From the NCBI GenBank assembly GCA_014649555.1, contig BMTG01000007.1, positions 124,001-188,000 of the forward strand: a stretch of DNA of 64,000 nt, read 5' to 3'. Below are positions 55,451 to 64,000 of this stretch, piece after piece (the first letter of the stretch is position 1; every line of letters starts with the position of its first letter). The position numbers and the translations under genes were made by a program. Under the pieces are notes generated by a model, which saw only the letters and a list, made by a program, of their open reading frames with translations, was not told the DNA's origin and made no database searches. This DNA is from Streptomyces globisporus (lineage in GTDB: Bacteria; Actinomycetota; Actinomycetes; Streptomycetales; Streptomycetaceae).

Positions 55451-56185
55451 GCCGGGGGTGTCCCCCTGGTGCGTTCCGCGCGCGCCCTCGGGGGCGTACG
55501 GGCCCTGCGGCGCACCCCCGTTCGCAGCGGCGCGCTCCAGCAGTCCGGTACGGGCGGCGAGGGCGGCCGCCTCCAGCCGGGAGCCGACCCCGAGCTTCAT
55601 CAGGACCCGCTGGACGTGAGTGCGGGCGGTGCTCGGGGCGATGTCCATACCGGCCGCGATCAGCCGGGTGCCCTCACCCTCGGCGACCCGTACCAGCACC
55701 TCGGCCTCGCGCGGGGTGAGCATCCGCAGCAGCCGCCGCCCCTCGTCGTCGGGCTGGGCCACCGGGTTGAGCAGCTCGGCGAAGGCCCCCCGCAGCAACT
55801 GTGGGGCGATGGCGCTCTCCCCCGCCCGCGCCTTGAGCATGGCCCGCTCGACGCCCTCGATGCGCTCGTCGTGCCGGACGTATCCCACGGCCCCGGCGGC
55901 GAACGCCGCGGCGATCCCGCGCGGGCTGGGCACCGGCCCGAGGACCACCACCGCCACCTGCGGGCGCTCCTGGCCGATGCGCGTGATCGGGTCGAAGACG
56001 CCGGGGGCGGCGGGCGAGGCCGTACCGAACAGACAGACCTCCGGAGCCCTGCTGACGACCAGTTCCGCGGCACCGGAGGTCGGTGCGGCCGCCGCGAGCA
56101 CCCGGTGCCCGCGGAGTTTCAGCGCCGAGGCGAGTGCCTCGGCGAGCAGACGGTGATCGTCGACCACCATGAGCCGCACGCCCAT
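55409..56185 (-). CDS. Atypical LuxR-type response regulator lacking the phospho-Asp
   Basis: The 258-residue protein has a receiver-like domain (VRLMVVDDHRLLAEALASAL). Where the phosphoacceptor Asp should stand, after beta3, it reads VCLFGTAS: Gly replaces Asp. The Asp pair VDD near the start remains. The C-terminal LuxR domain is intact (LTPREAEVLVRVAEGEGTRLIAAGMDIAPSTARTHVQRVLMKLG). A Gly/Pro/Gln-rich tail of about 45 residues follows. It is probably regulated without phosphorylation or by a ligand. The start is ATG 56185. Confidence 0.88.
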   Translation of the reverse strand: MGVRLMVVDDHRLLAEALASALKLRGHRVLAAAAPTSGAAELVVSRAPEVCLFGTASPAAPGVFDPITRIGQERPQVAVVVLGPVPSPRGIAAAFAAGAVGYVRHDERIEGVERAMLKARAGESAIAPQLLRGAFAELLNPVAQPDDEGRRLLRMLTPREAEVLVRVAEGEGTRLIAAGMDIAPSTARTHVQRVLMKLGVGSRLEAAALAARTGLLERAAANGGAPQGPYAPEGARGTHQGDTPGGTRQGPYVPGQRG

Positions 56186-56376
56186 CGGTCCTCAGCCCCC
56201 AAAAGCCCTGTACGCCCGGCCCCCCGGACTCCTGACCCGGCAAGGTACACGCTCGCCCGACGCCGCGCGGCGCTTACGTGGGAGAAGTCTCCGGGATTGC
56301 CGAATTCCGTTCCCTTCGGCCTTCGTTGACCCGCGCTCGGTGATCACGTCACGCGCAAGTGGGGCGGAAAACGATC

Positions 56377-56410
56377 GGCCCCGCCGGTCAGGAGATCGAC
56401 CGGCGGGGCC
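56377..56410 (-). terminator. Terminator of the beta-propeller genes
   Basis: A perfect 13-bp stem (GGCCCCGCCGGTC, 56377-56389, with 56398-56410) lies 27 bp after the stop of the first beta-propeller gene. A second small hairpin, CCGCCCC-GAA-GGGGCGG, lies just before it at 56417-56433. Confidence 0.87.
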
Positions 56411-56437
56411 TGTTGCCGCCCCGAAGGGGCGGGATGA

Positions 56438-58348
56438 TCAGCCGGTGCCGTAGGCGACGACGAGGTAGACCTTCTCGTCGGGGCTGTAGGAACTGGGCTT
56501 GTGGACCGCCGGGGCGGCCATGTAGAACTGCCCGTCGGAGTAGAGGAGTTCGGCCGAGCCGACGCTGAAGCGCTTCTCCGCCTTGCGGATGGCCTCGTCG
56601 TCCGGGTTCTCCATCAGCGTGGTCTGCTTGAAGGTCTCACCGTCGATGGAGACGACCTGGCCGCCCTTGTCGTAGGGGGCCTCCTTGTAGGCGATGATGC
56701 TGGTGCCGTCCATCCGGAGCGGGGTCAGGATGTTGCGGTCGCCCGCGTCCGCCCGGCCGCCGAGGAGCTTTCCGGTGTCCAGGTCGAAGGCGACGACCTC
56801 GTTCGTGTCGCCGTACTCGCTGGTTCCGTCGTGGCGCTCGGTCGGCAGGTAGAGCCGGTTGTTGCCGACGGCCATGTTCTGGCACTTCTCGACTTCGGTG
56901 GAGTCGCAGTCGCCCGCGTACTTCTCCGCGTCGGCGGGGATACGGACCTTCAGCTTGCCGGTCGCCGCGTCGAGCGAGAAGAAGTCGGAGATGCCGCTGC
57001 CGTCGCCGGCGGTGTCGCCGACGTCGGCCGCGACCACCAGCGGCTTGGTGGAGACGATGTGCGCGTACTCGACGCCGGCGGGCATCTGGTACGAGGACAG
57101 CGGTGCGCCGGTCGTCGGGTTCAGCGCCTGCACGGTGAGCTGCGGGCTGTCGTACGTACCGCACTTGCGGACCACGGCGAGGGCCTCGCCGCCCGCGTAG
57201 CCGCGGTCGTAGCAGCCGTCCGCTCCGGTCTTCGGCTTCCAGAGCTCGGCGCCGTCGGCCAGCTTGAAGGCCGCGCCGCCCGAGGTGCCGCCCGCGGCGA
57301 CGGTGGTCCCGCTGAGCGTGACCTCGTCGAAGGTGACCGGCCGGTCGCCGCCGGTGGCGGAGGTGACGCTCTTGCTCCACAGGAGCTTCCCGGCGGCCAG
57401 GTCGATCACGCCGACCTGGTCGCACGCCGGGTACTTCTTCTCCTTGGTCGGCTTCGTCTCCCGGAAGAGGATGGCCGTCTTGTAGTCCTTGCTCACGTGC
57501 CGGGACGTCGTGCACATCTCGCCGGGCAGCGGGACGGACCAGAGCTTGGTGCCCTTGTCCCGGTCGTAGCCGTTGATCCCGTCGATCCCGGTCTTCACGT
57601 ACGCCTTGTCGGTGAGCCAGGAGCCCTCGACCTGCACGATGTCCTTGACCACCGGCTGCGGCACCTGGAAGGCGACCTTGGACTTGGTGTTGGCGGGCAC
57701 CTTCTCGCTGCCGCCGGCCAGTCCGCTGTCCTCGCCGCCCTTGCCCTCGCCGCCGGTGGAACCGGACGAGGAGGCTTCGTCCTTGCCGCCGTCGCCGCTG
57801 GTGGCGGAGTAGATGACCCCGGCGCCGATGATCAGCACCACGGCGACGGCCGCGGCGACGATGATCTGCATCTGGGTGGAGAACTTCTTGCCGCCGGTGC
57901 CGCCGCTGCCGCCCGGCTGCGGGGCCCCGTACTGCGGCTGCATCGGCTGGGTCGGGTAGCCGTACGCCTGCTGCGGCATCCCCGGCCGGCCGTGCTGGCC
58001 GGGCCCCTGCGGGTAGCCGTACCCCGGCTGCTGGGCCTGGGGGTAGCCGTAGCCGTTGGGCTGCGGCGCGGGCGGGGTGGGGTAGCTGCCCGGCGCCGGG
58101 GGCGGCGGGGTTCCGTAACCCCCGGCAGGTGCGTCCTGTGGGGCTGCGGGCGGCTGCTGGGGTGCGGCGGGCGGCTGCTTGCCGAAGGGGTCCGCGGGCG
58201 GCGGAGTCGGCTGGCCGAAGCCGCCGGGCGGCGGGTCCTGCGGCGCGCCGAACCCACCGGCGGGCGGTGCCGGGGGTGTGTTCGGTGCTCCCGGCGGCGT
58301 GTTCGACGGCTCGTCGGGGTGGGGTGGCTGCTGCGGCGGCTGGGTCAT
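56438..58348 (-). CDS. Membrane-anchored PQQ-type beta-propeller protein (paralogue 1)
   Basis: The 636-residue protein has a cytoplasmic Pro/Gln/Gly-rich region of about 150 residues with YGYPQ repeats, one membrane helix (about 173-193, MQIIVAAAVAVVLIIGAGVIY), a Ser/Gly/Asp linker and an extracytoplasmic beta-propeller. Blades have the PQQ-like pattern of WSVPLPGEM, LLWSKSV and GKLKVRIPAD. It starts at ATG 58348. Two paralogues follow upstream in tandem. Such propellers can act as sensors or scaffolds. No PQQ-dehydrogenase catalytic residues are evident, so an enzymatic role is unlikely. Confidence 0.85.
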   Translation of the reverse strand: MTQPPQQPPHPDEPSNTPPGAPNTPPAPPAGGFGAPQDPPPGGFGQPTPPPADPFGKQPPAAPQQPPAAPQDAPAGGYGTPPPPAPGSYPTPPAPQPNGYGYPQAQQPGYGYPQGPGQHGRPGMPQQAYGYPTQPMQPQYGAPQPGGSGGTGGKKFSTQMQIIVAAAVAVVLIIGAGVIYSATSGDGGKDEASSSGSTGGEGKGGEDSGLAGGSEKVPANTKSKVAFQVPQPVVKDIVQVEGSWLTDKAYVKTGIDGINGYDRDKGTKLWSVPLPGEMCTTSRHVSKDYKTAILFRETKPTKEKKYPACDQVGVIDLAAGKLLWSKSVTSATGGDRPVTFDEVTLSGTTVAAGGTSGGAAFKLADGAELWKPKTGADGCYDRGYAGGEALAVVRKCGTYDSPQLTVQALNPTTGAPLSSYQMPAGVEYAHIVSTKPLVVAADVGDTAGDGSGISDFFSLDAATGKLKVRIPADAEKYAGDCDSTEVEKCQNMAVGNNRLYLPTERHDGTSEYGDTNEVVAFDLDTGKLLGGRADAGDRNILTPLRMDGTSIIAYKEAPYDKGGQVVSIDGETFKQTTLMENPDDEAIRKAEKRFSVGSAELLYSDGQFYMAAPAVHKPSSYSPDEKVYLVVAYGTG

Positions 58349-58433
58349 GGCGTGCGTACCTCGGGGGACGTGTGGGTGTGGGGGCGCGTGGGGCCGGGAG
58401 CGGCCGGCTGCGTTCGGGGGTGGGGGCGAACCG

Positions 58434-60317
58434 TCACTTCTCGAACACCAGCATCGTCGTCTGCTCCAGCTCTTCCTTGTCGTTGCTCGCACTCACGCGC
58501 GTGCTGAATACGAAGGAACGGCTGTCCTTGTAGAGGACCTTGGACGAGAAGAAGCCGTTCTCGACCCTGCCCGCCCCCGACGGGTGCTGGAGCAGCGTCT
58601 TGGGGGTGCCGCCGGTCGGCGGGAGAGTCACGATGGCGCCGGCGGTGTCGTACTTCGGCCGCATGTAGAGCAGGACGTCGCCGCCCTCCATGCCCAGCGG
58701 CTTCAGCACGCGCTCGGCCGGGGCGGGCGCCTCCCACTTGGGCTTCCCGGTGTTCAGGTCGAAGGCGATGACCTTGTTCGTCCGGGCGGTCCCGCTGCTG
58801 TCGTCCTCGGTCGCGATGTAGAAGGTGTTGGCGTCGGCGGCGACGCCGCTGCACCCTTCGAGCTTCTCGCCGAAGATCGCGAAGCTGTTGCCGCAGTCGG
58901 CGGTGAGCTTGTCACTCTTGCCCGGCACGAGTTGGGAGCGGAGCTTGCCGCTCTCGGTGAGCGCGACGATGGTGTATTGCTTCTTCTCCTCGTGCTCCAG
59001 CCGCACGACGAGCGGGGTGGAGGAGTAGACCTTGCTGACCTCCCAGCCGCGCGGCGCCTGGTACGTCCACCGGGGCTTGCCGGTGGCCGGGTTCAGCTCC
59101 TGGACCTGGTTCTGCGGGTTCTTGACGTCGTCGGTGCGGCAGCTGACCGCGGCGATCAGCTTGTCGCCCCCGGAGAAGGCGAAGGGCTTGCAGTTGCCCT
59201 CGGGGGTGCCGAACAGCTCCTTGCCGTCGCTGACCCGGTAGGCGTTGGAGTTGCCGGTGCGCCCGACGGCGACGGTGTCCCCGCTGATCGCCAGACCGAT
59301 GTCCGACAGGAAGTCCCAGTTCCCGTTCTTCTTGATCTCCTTCTTCCACCCCGCCTTGCCGGTGTTGAGGTCGACCATCTGGAGGACGGAGCAGTTGGCG
59401 CGGTCCGTGGTCCCGTTCTTCACCCCGAGGACGATCTTGCCGTCGGGTGTCGGGGTGTTGGGCGTGGCGCACACGTCGGCGGGGAGATCGAGCTTCCACT
59501 TCTGCTTGCCGTCGGCGACGGAGTAGCCGGACACGCTCCGGTAGATGGCCTTGGCGACGACGTCGCCGGCGAACCAGGGGCCCTGGACGGCGGAGCCGTT
59601 GCGCGGCAGGTCGATGTCGTTCTTCTGGAGCCAGGCGACCTTGGCCTCGCCCGGCTTGCGCCCGGCGTTGAGGTCGTCGCCGGCCTCGCGCCCGTCACCG
59701 CTGCCGTCGCCCTCGTCGACCGTCGGCGACTCGCTGGGGGCCTTGGGGTCGTTGCTGCCGGTGGCGACGGGCTTCTTCGGGTCGTCGTCCCCGCTGTCGC
59801 TCACGAGGAACCAGGTGCCCAGCCCGGCCGCCAGGACCACGGCGAGCGCCGCCGCGACGACGATGCCGGTCTTCCCCTTGAGGAACCCGCCGCCGGAGCC
59901 CGGTCCGCCGGGGGCGGGGGCGCCGGGGTACTGCTGCTGCGGATAGCCGTAACCGGTCTGGGGCTGCTGCCCGTACGGACCGGGAGCCTGCTGACCGTAC
60001 GGGCCCGGGGCCTGCTGACCGTAAGGCCCGGGCTGCTGGCCGTACGGTCCGGGGGCCTGCTGCCCGTATGGTCCGGGGGCCTGGCCGGGCTGCTGCGGGT
60101 AGCCGTAACCGGGCTGCTGCGCCGGGGGCTGCTGCGGATAGCCGTACGCCGGGGCGCCCGGCGGGGGCGTCTGCGGCGGGCCGGCCGGGGGCGGCGGCGT
60201 CTGCGGCGCATCGGCCGGATTCGGCTGGCCCTGGGGCGGCTGAGGAGCTCCGTTCGGCGGCTCCTGCGGAGCCCCGAAGCCTCCCTGCGGCGGTTGCTGG
60301 CTGGGCGGCTGGCTCAT
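58434..60317 (-). CDS. Membrane-anchored PQQ-type beta-propeller protein (paralogue 2)
   Basis: The 627-residue protein has the same plan: a cytoplasmic Pro/Gln-rich N-terminus with tandem PYGQQ repeats (about 85-130), a single membrane helix (about 150-175, GIVVAAALAVVLAAGLGTWFLV), an acidic Asp/Gly/Ser linker and a propeller. Blades include KQKWKLDLPADVC and GKPRWTYQAPRGW. ATG 60317 has GGGGGA 9 nt upstream. The gap to paralogue 1 is 85 bp, so they may be co-transcribed. The function is unknown. Confidence 0.85.
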   Translation of the reverse strand: MSQPPSQQPPQGGFGAPQEPPNGAPQPPQGQPNPADAPQTPPPPAGPPQTPPPGAPAYGYPQQPPAQQPGYGYPQQPGQAPGPYGQQAPGPYGQQPGPYGQQAPGPYGQQAPGPYGQQPQTGYGYPQQQYPGAPAPGGPGSGGGFLKGKTGIVVAAALAVVLAAGLGTWFLVSDSGDDDPKKPVATGSNDPKAPSESPTVDEGDGSGDGREAGDDLNAGRKPGEAKVAWLQKNDIDLPRNGSAVQGPWFAGDVVAKAIYRSVSGYSVADGKQKWKLDLPADVCATPNTPTPDGKIVLGVKNGTTDRANCSVLQMVDLNTGKAGWKKEIKKNGNWDFLSDIGLAISGDTVAVGRTGNSNAYRVSDGKELFGTPEGNCKPFAFSGGDKLIAAVSCRTDDVKNPQNQVQELNPATGKPRWTYQAPRGWEVSKVYSSTPLVVRLEHEEKKQYTIVALTESGKLRSQLVPGKSDKLTADCGNSFAIFGEKLEGCSGVAADANTFYIATEDDSSGTARTNKVIAFDLNTGKPKWEAPAPAERVLKPLGMEGGDVLLYMRPKYDTAGAIVTLPPTGGTPKTLLQHPSGAGRVENGFFSSKVLYKDSRSFVFSTRVSASNDKEELEQTTMLVFEK

Positions 60318-60554
60318 ATCAGCACGTCCCCCTTCGTGCGGCCCGGTGCGCGATCCGGTCTCCCCCGCATTCCCAAGAGGGTCAATCCCCCTCGGAAAGG
60401 AGCGAATCGGGCATGGCTTCCGCAGTTTTACGACAGTCGGGCGGGGCTTCTTTGTACCACCCGCCAGGTGCCGGGCACCGATTCGGGCCAACGCCTGTTC
60501 CCAAGGGAGAACCGGCTTGTGATGCCGTCGTTACGCCCCGGCCGGAGGTGATGG

Positions 60555-62126
60555 TCAGTCACCGAAGGCGATCATCGTCCGCAGCTCCAGCTCCTCCTCG
60601 TCGGTTTCTCCGGAGACCTGGGGAAGCATGAGGAGGGACCGTCCGTCGGCATGGAGGACGATCGCCTCCTCGAAGGCGCGCTCGGTCGCCGCGGCCGAGG
60701 CCGGGTGCCGCAGGACCGGTCGAGGGGTGCCGCCCTGCGGGCCGAGGGCCATGATGCCGCCGCCCACGCCCTTGGTCCTCGGGTCGGGCGGGCTCAGGTA
60801 CAGCAGCACCTTGCCGCCCTCGACCCGCAGCGGCATCAGGGTCTGCGTGGCGGGCGAGGGCACCTTCCACTTCTTCTTGCCGGTACTCATGTCGAAGGCG
60901 ACGACGTCGTTGGTGAACGACCGGCCCGCAGGCCGGGGCTTCGTAGCGACGTAGAGCGTGTCGGTGTCGGTGTCGACGGCCGCGCCCATGCAGATGTCGA
61001 GGTTCCAGCCCAGTTCGCGCTCCTTGCCGGGGCACCGCCCCTCCAGGGCGTCGCCTCCGGCGGCCGGCTGGGAGCGGAAGGTCCCGTCGTCGTTCAGGAC
61101 GGCGATCGCTGACGTGCCACCGACCAACGGGCCCTTCCGCAGGAAGATCACCGGCGGGTCGACGGAGTGGACCGCGTCGACGTTCCAGCCCTTCCTGACC
61201 TTGTACGTCCACAGGGTCCGGCCGGTGACCGGTTCGACGCGCCGTACCTCCTGGTCGACCTCGCCCTTCGACCGTGCGGGACAGTTGACGGAGGCGAGCA
61301 TGACGGATCCGCCGGCGAAACCCTCGACCTCACAGGGGCCGGGCAGCTTGCCCCACAAGCGCTTGCCGTCACTGACCCGATAGGCCTCGGCACGGCCGAG
61401 GCCCCCGATCGTCACGACGTCGCCGCTGATCGCCATGATCACATACCGAAGCATGTCGTTGTTCGGCGCGCGATCGATGGTCACGGACCAGCCCGCCTCA
61501 CCGGTGGCCAGATCGATCATCTGAAGCTTGTCGCAGTTCTCCTCCGTATCCGCAGAGGTATCGGTCAGGAGCCCGATGACGATCTTCCCGTCGGCGGTCG
61601 GCCGGGTGGGTGCCGCGCAGACGTCGGCGGGCAGGCGCAGGCTCCACTTCTGCGATCCGTCCTCCAGGGAATAGCCGGACACCGTGCGGTACATGGCCTT
61701 GGCCACGATGCCGCCGGTGGTCCAGGGGCCGAGGGCGGATGCACCCAGCGGCACGTCCACGCCGTTCTTCTGGATCCAGCGGACCTTCGCCTCGCCTTCC
61801 TTGCGCCCCTTGTTGATCTCCGCGGCCTCTGCGGCGGGCGTCTTCTTCCCGTTCGACTCGGCGCCGGGCTGCTCGGGTTCGGCGGTCTCCTTCGCGAGGG
61901 GCTTCTTGCCGTCGGAGCCGTCATCGCCGCCGACGGCGAACCAGACGCCCGCACCGATCACGAGGACCCCGGCGAGCACGGCGGCGAAGAGCCCGACGAG
62001 CCGGCCGTGGGAGCGCCCTCCGGAAGGCCGGTTCGGGGGCTGCGGCGGCTGCCCCGGATCCCCGTACACTCCCGGCCGTGGCTCGTACGGAGCACCGAAG
62101 CCCTGCTGCGGTGGCGGCTGCGACAT
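60555..62126 (-). CDS. Membrane-anchored PQQ-type beta-propeller protein (paralogue 3)
   Basis: The 523-residue protein is the shortest of the three because its Pro/Gln-rich N-terminus is only about 35 residues. The membrane helix (about 42-64, LVGLFAAVLAGVLVIGAGVWFAV) and propeller are retained, with blades such as QKWSLRLPADVCAAP and RTLWTYKVRKGW. ADVCA-P and the repeated Cys positions are shared with paralogue 2. ATG 62126 is used. A 237-bp gap with no gene separates it from paralogue 2. Confidence 0.85.
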   Translation of the reverse strand: MSQPPPQQGFGAPYEPRPGVYGDPGQPPQPPNRPSGGRSHGRLVGLFAAVLAGVLVIGAGVWFAVGGDDGSDGKKPLAKETAEPEQPGAESNGKKTPAAEAAEINKGRKEGEAKVRWIQKNGVDVPLGASALGPWTTGGIVAKAMYRTVSGYSLEDGSQKWSLRLPADVCAAPTRPTADGKIVIGLLTDTSADTEENCDKLQMIDLATGEAGWSVTIDRAPNNDMLRYVIMAISGDVVTIGGLGRAEAYRVSDGKRLWGKLPGPCEVEGFAGGSVMLASVNCPARSKGEVDQEVRRVEPVTGRTLWTYKVRKGWNVDAVHSVDPPVIFLRKGPLVGGTSAIAVLNDDGTFRSQPAAGGDALEGRCPGKERELGWNLDICMGAAVDTDTDTLYVATKPRPAGRSFTNDVVAFDMSTGKKKWKVPSPATQTLMPLRVEGGKVLLYLSPPDPRTKGVGGGIMALGPQGGTPRPVLRHPASAAATERAFEEAIVLHADGRSLLMLPQVSGETDEEELELRTMIAFGD

Positions 62127-62201
62127 CGGTGTGGTCCCCCTCGAACGTACGGTCACTGCCGTCCCGTTCTACCACCCGCCCCACCGGCCCCACGGGTCCG
62201 G

Positions 62202-64000
<1,799 letters not shown>

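Overview
The window is very GC-rich, with strong G/C bias at third codon positions, frequent GTG starts, rare TTA codons, a conservon (cvn) operon, the XRE/DUF397/ATPase triad, DUF5753, ALF-repeat and SARP proteins. This points to a Streptomyces (or a very close relative such as Kitasatospora). No species can be named from the sequence. The block glmU-prs-rplY-pth-ppc-desaturase-tam/tamR-galTEK-symporter is ordinary Streptomyces chromosomal core.

Region 1 (1-11990, minus strand, left end cut off) is part of a ribosomally synthesised peptide (RiPP) biosynthetic cluster of thiopeptide or linear azole/dehydroamino-acid type. In transcription order it holds a small secreted protein of unknown role, a SARP-family activator with an ATPase domain, an RRE/ocin-ThiF leader-binding protein, a YcaO cyclodehydratase, a SagB-type azoline dehydrogenase, the glutamylation half of a split LanB dehydratase, and the start of a SpaB_C (elimination-type) protein that runs off the window. 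Together these would install azoles from Cys/Ser/Thr and dehydroamino acids from Ser/Thr. No precursor peptide is visible and probably lies beyond position 1. A 17-bp perfect inverted repeat sits upstream of the first gene.

Region 2 (12048-21514) holds a MacB/FtsX-like ABC exporter pair, a DHA2-type MFS exporter convergent with a MarR regulator, an ALF-repeat secreted protein, an ArsR/VOC operon with a clear operator, and an ATPase/XRE/DUF397 triad. Region 3 (21976-28034) is a complete conservon, cvnA-B-C-D plus a P450 that lacks the EXXR motif, facing a canonical P450 with a TTA codon.

Region 4 (28260-36035) holds a coiled-coil protein of the cellulose-binding/DivIVA-like group. Next to it is a compact four-gene locus joining two different toxin-type deaminases with SUKH-family immunity proteins (SMI1/KNR4, SUKH-4, SUKH-3), none with a secretion signal. 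A repeat array and an orphan histidine kinase follow.

Region 5 (36254-45967) is housekeeping: tRNA-Gln, glmU, prs, rplY, pth, a small membrane protein, ppc, and a fatty-acid desaturase with its TetR regulator. Region 6 (46079-55372) holds a Uma2 nuclease-fold protein, a VOC protein, tam/tamR with a triple operator, a LuxR-type regulator, a GNAT acetyltransferase, and the galT-galE-galK operon divergent from a sodium:solute symporter. Region 7 (55409-64000) has an atypical LuxR response regulator lacking its phosphoacceptor Asp, three tandem membrane-anchored PQQ-type beta-propeller paralogues, and an ABC-F ATPase cut by the right edge.
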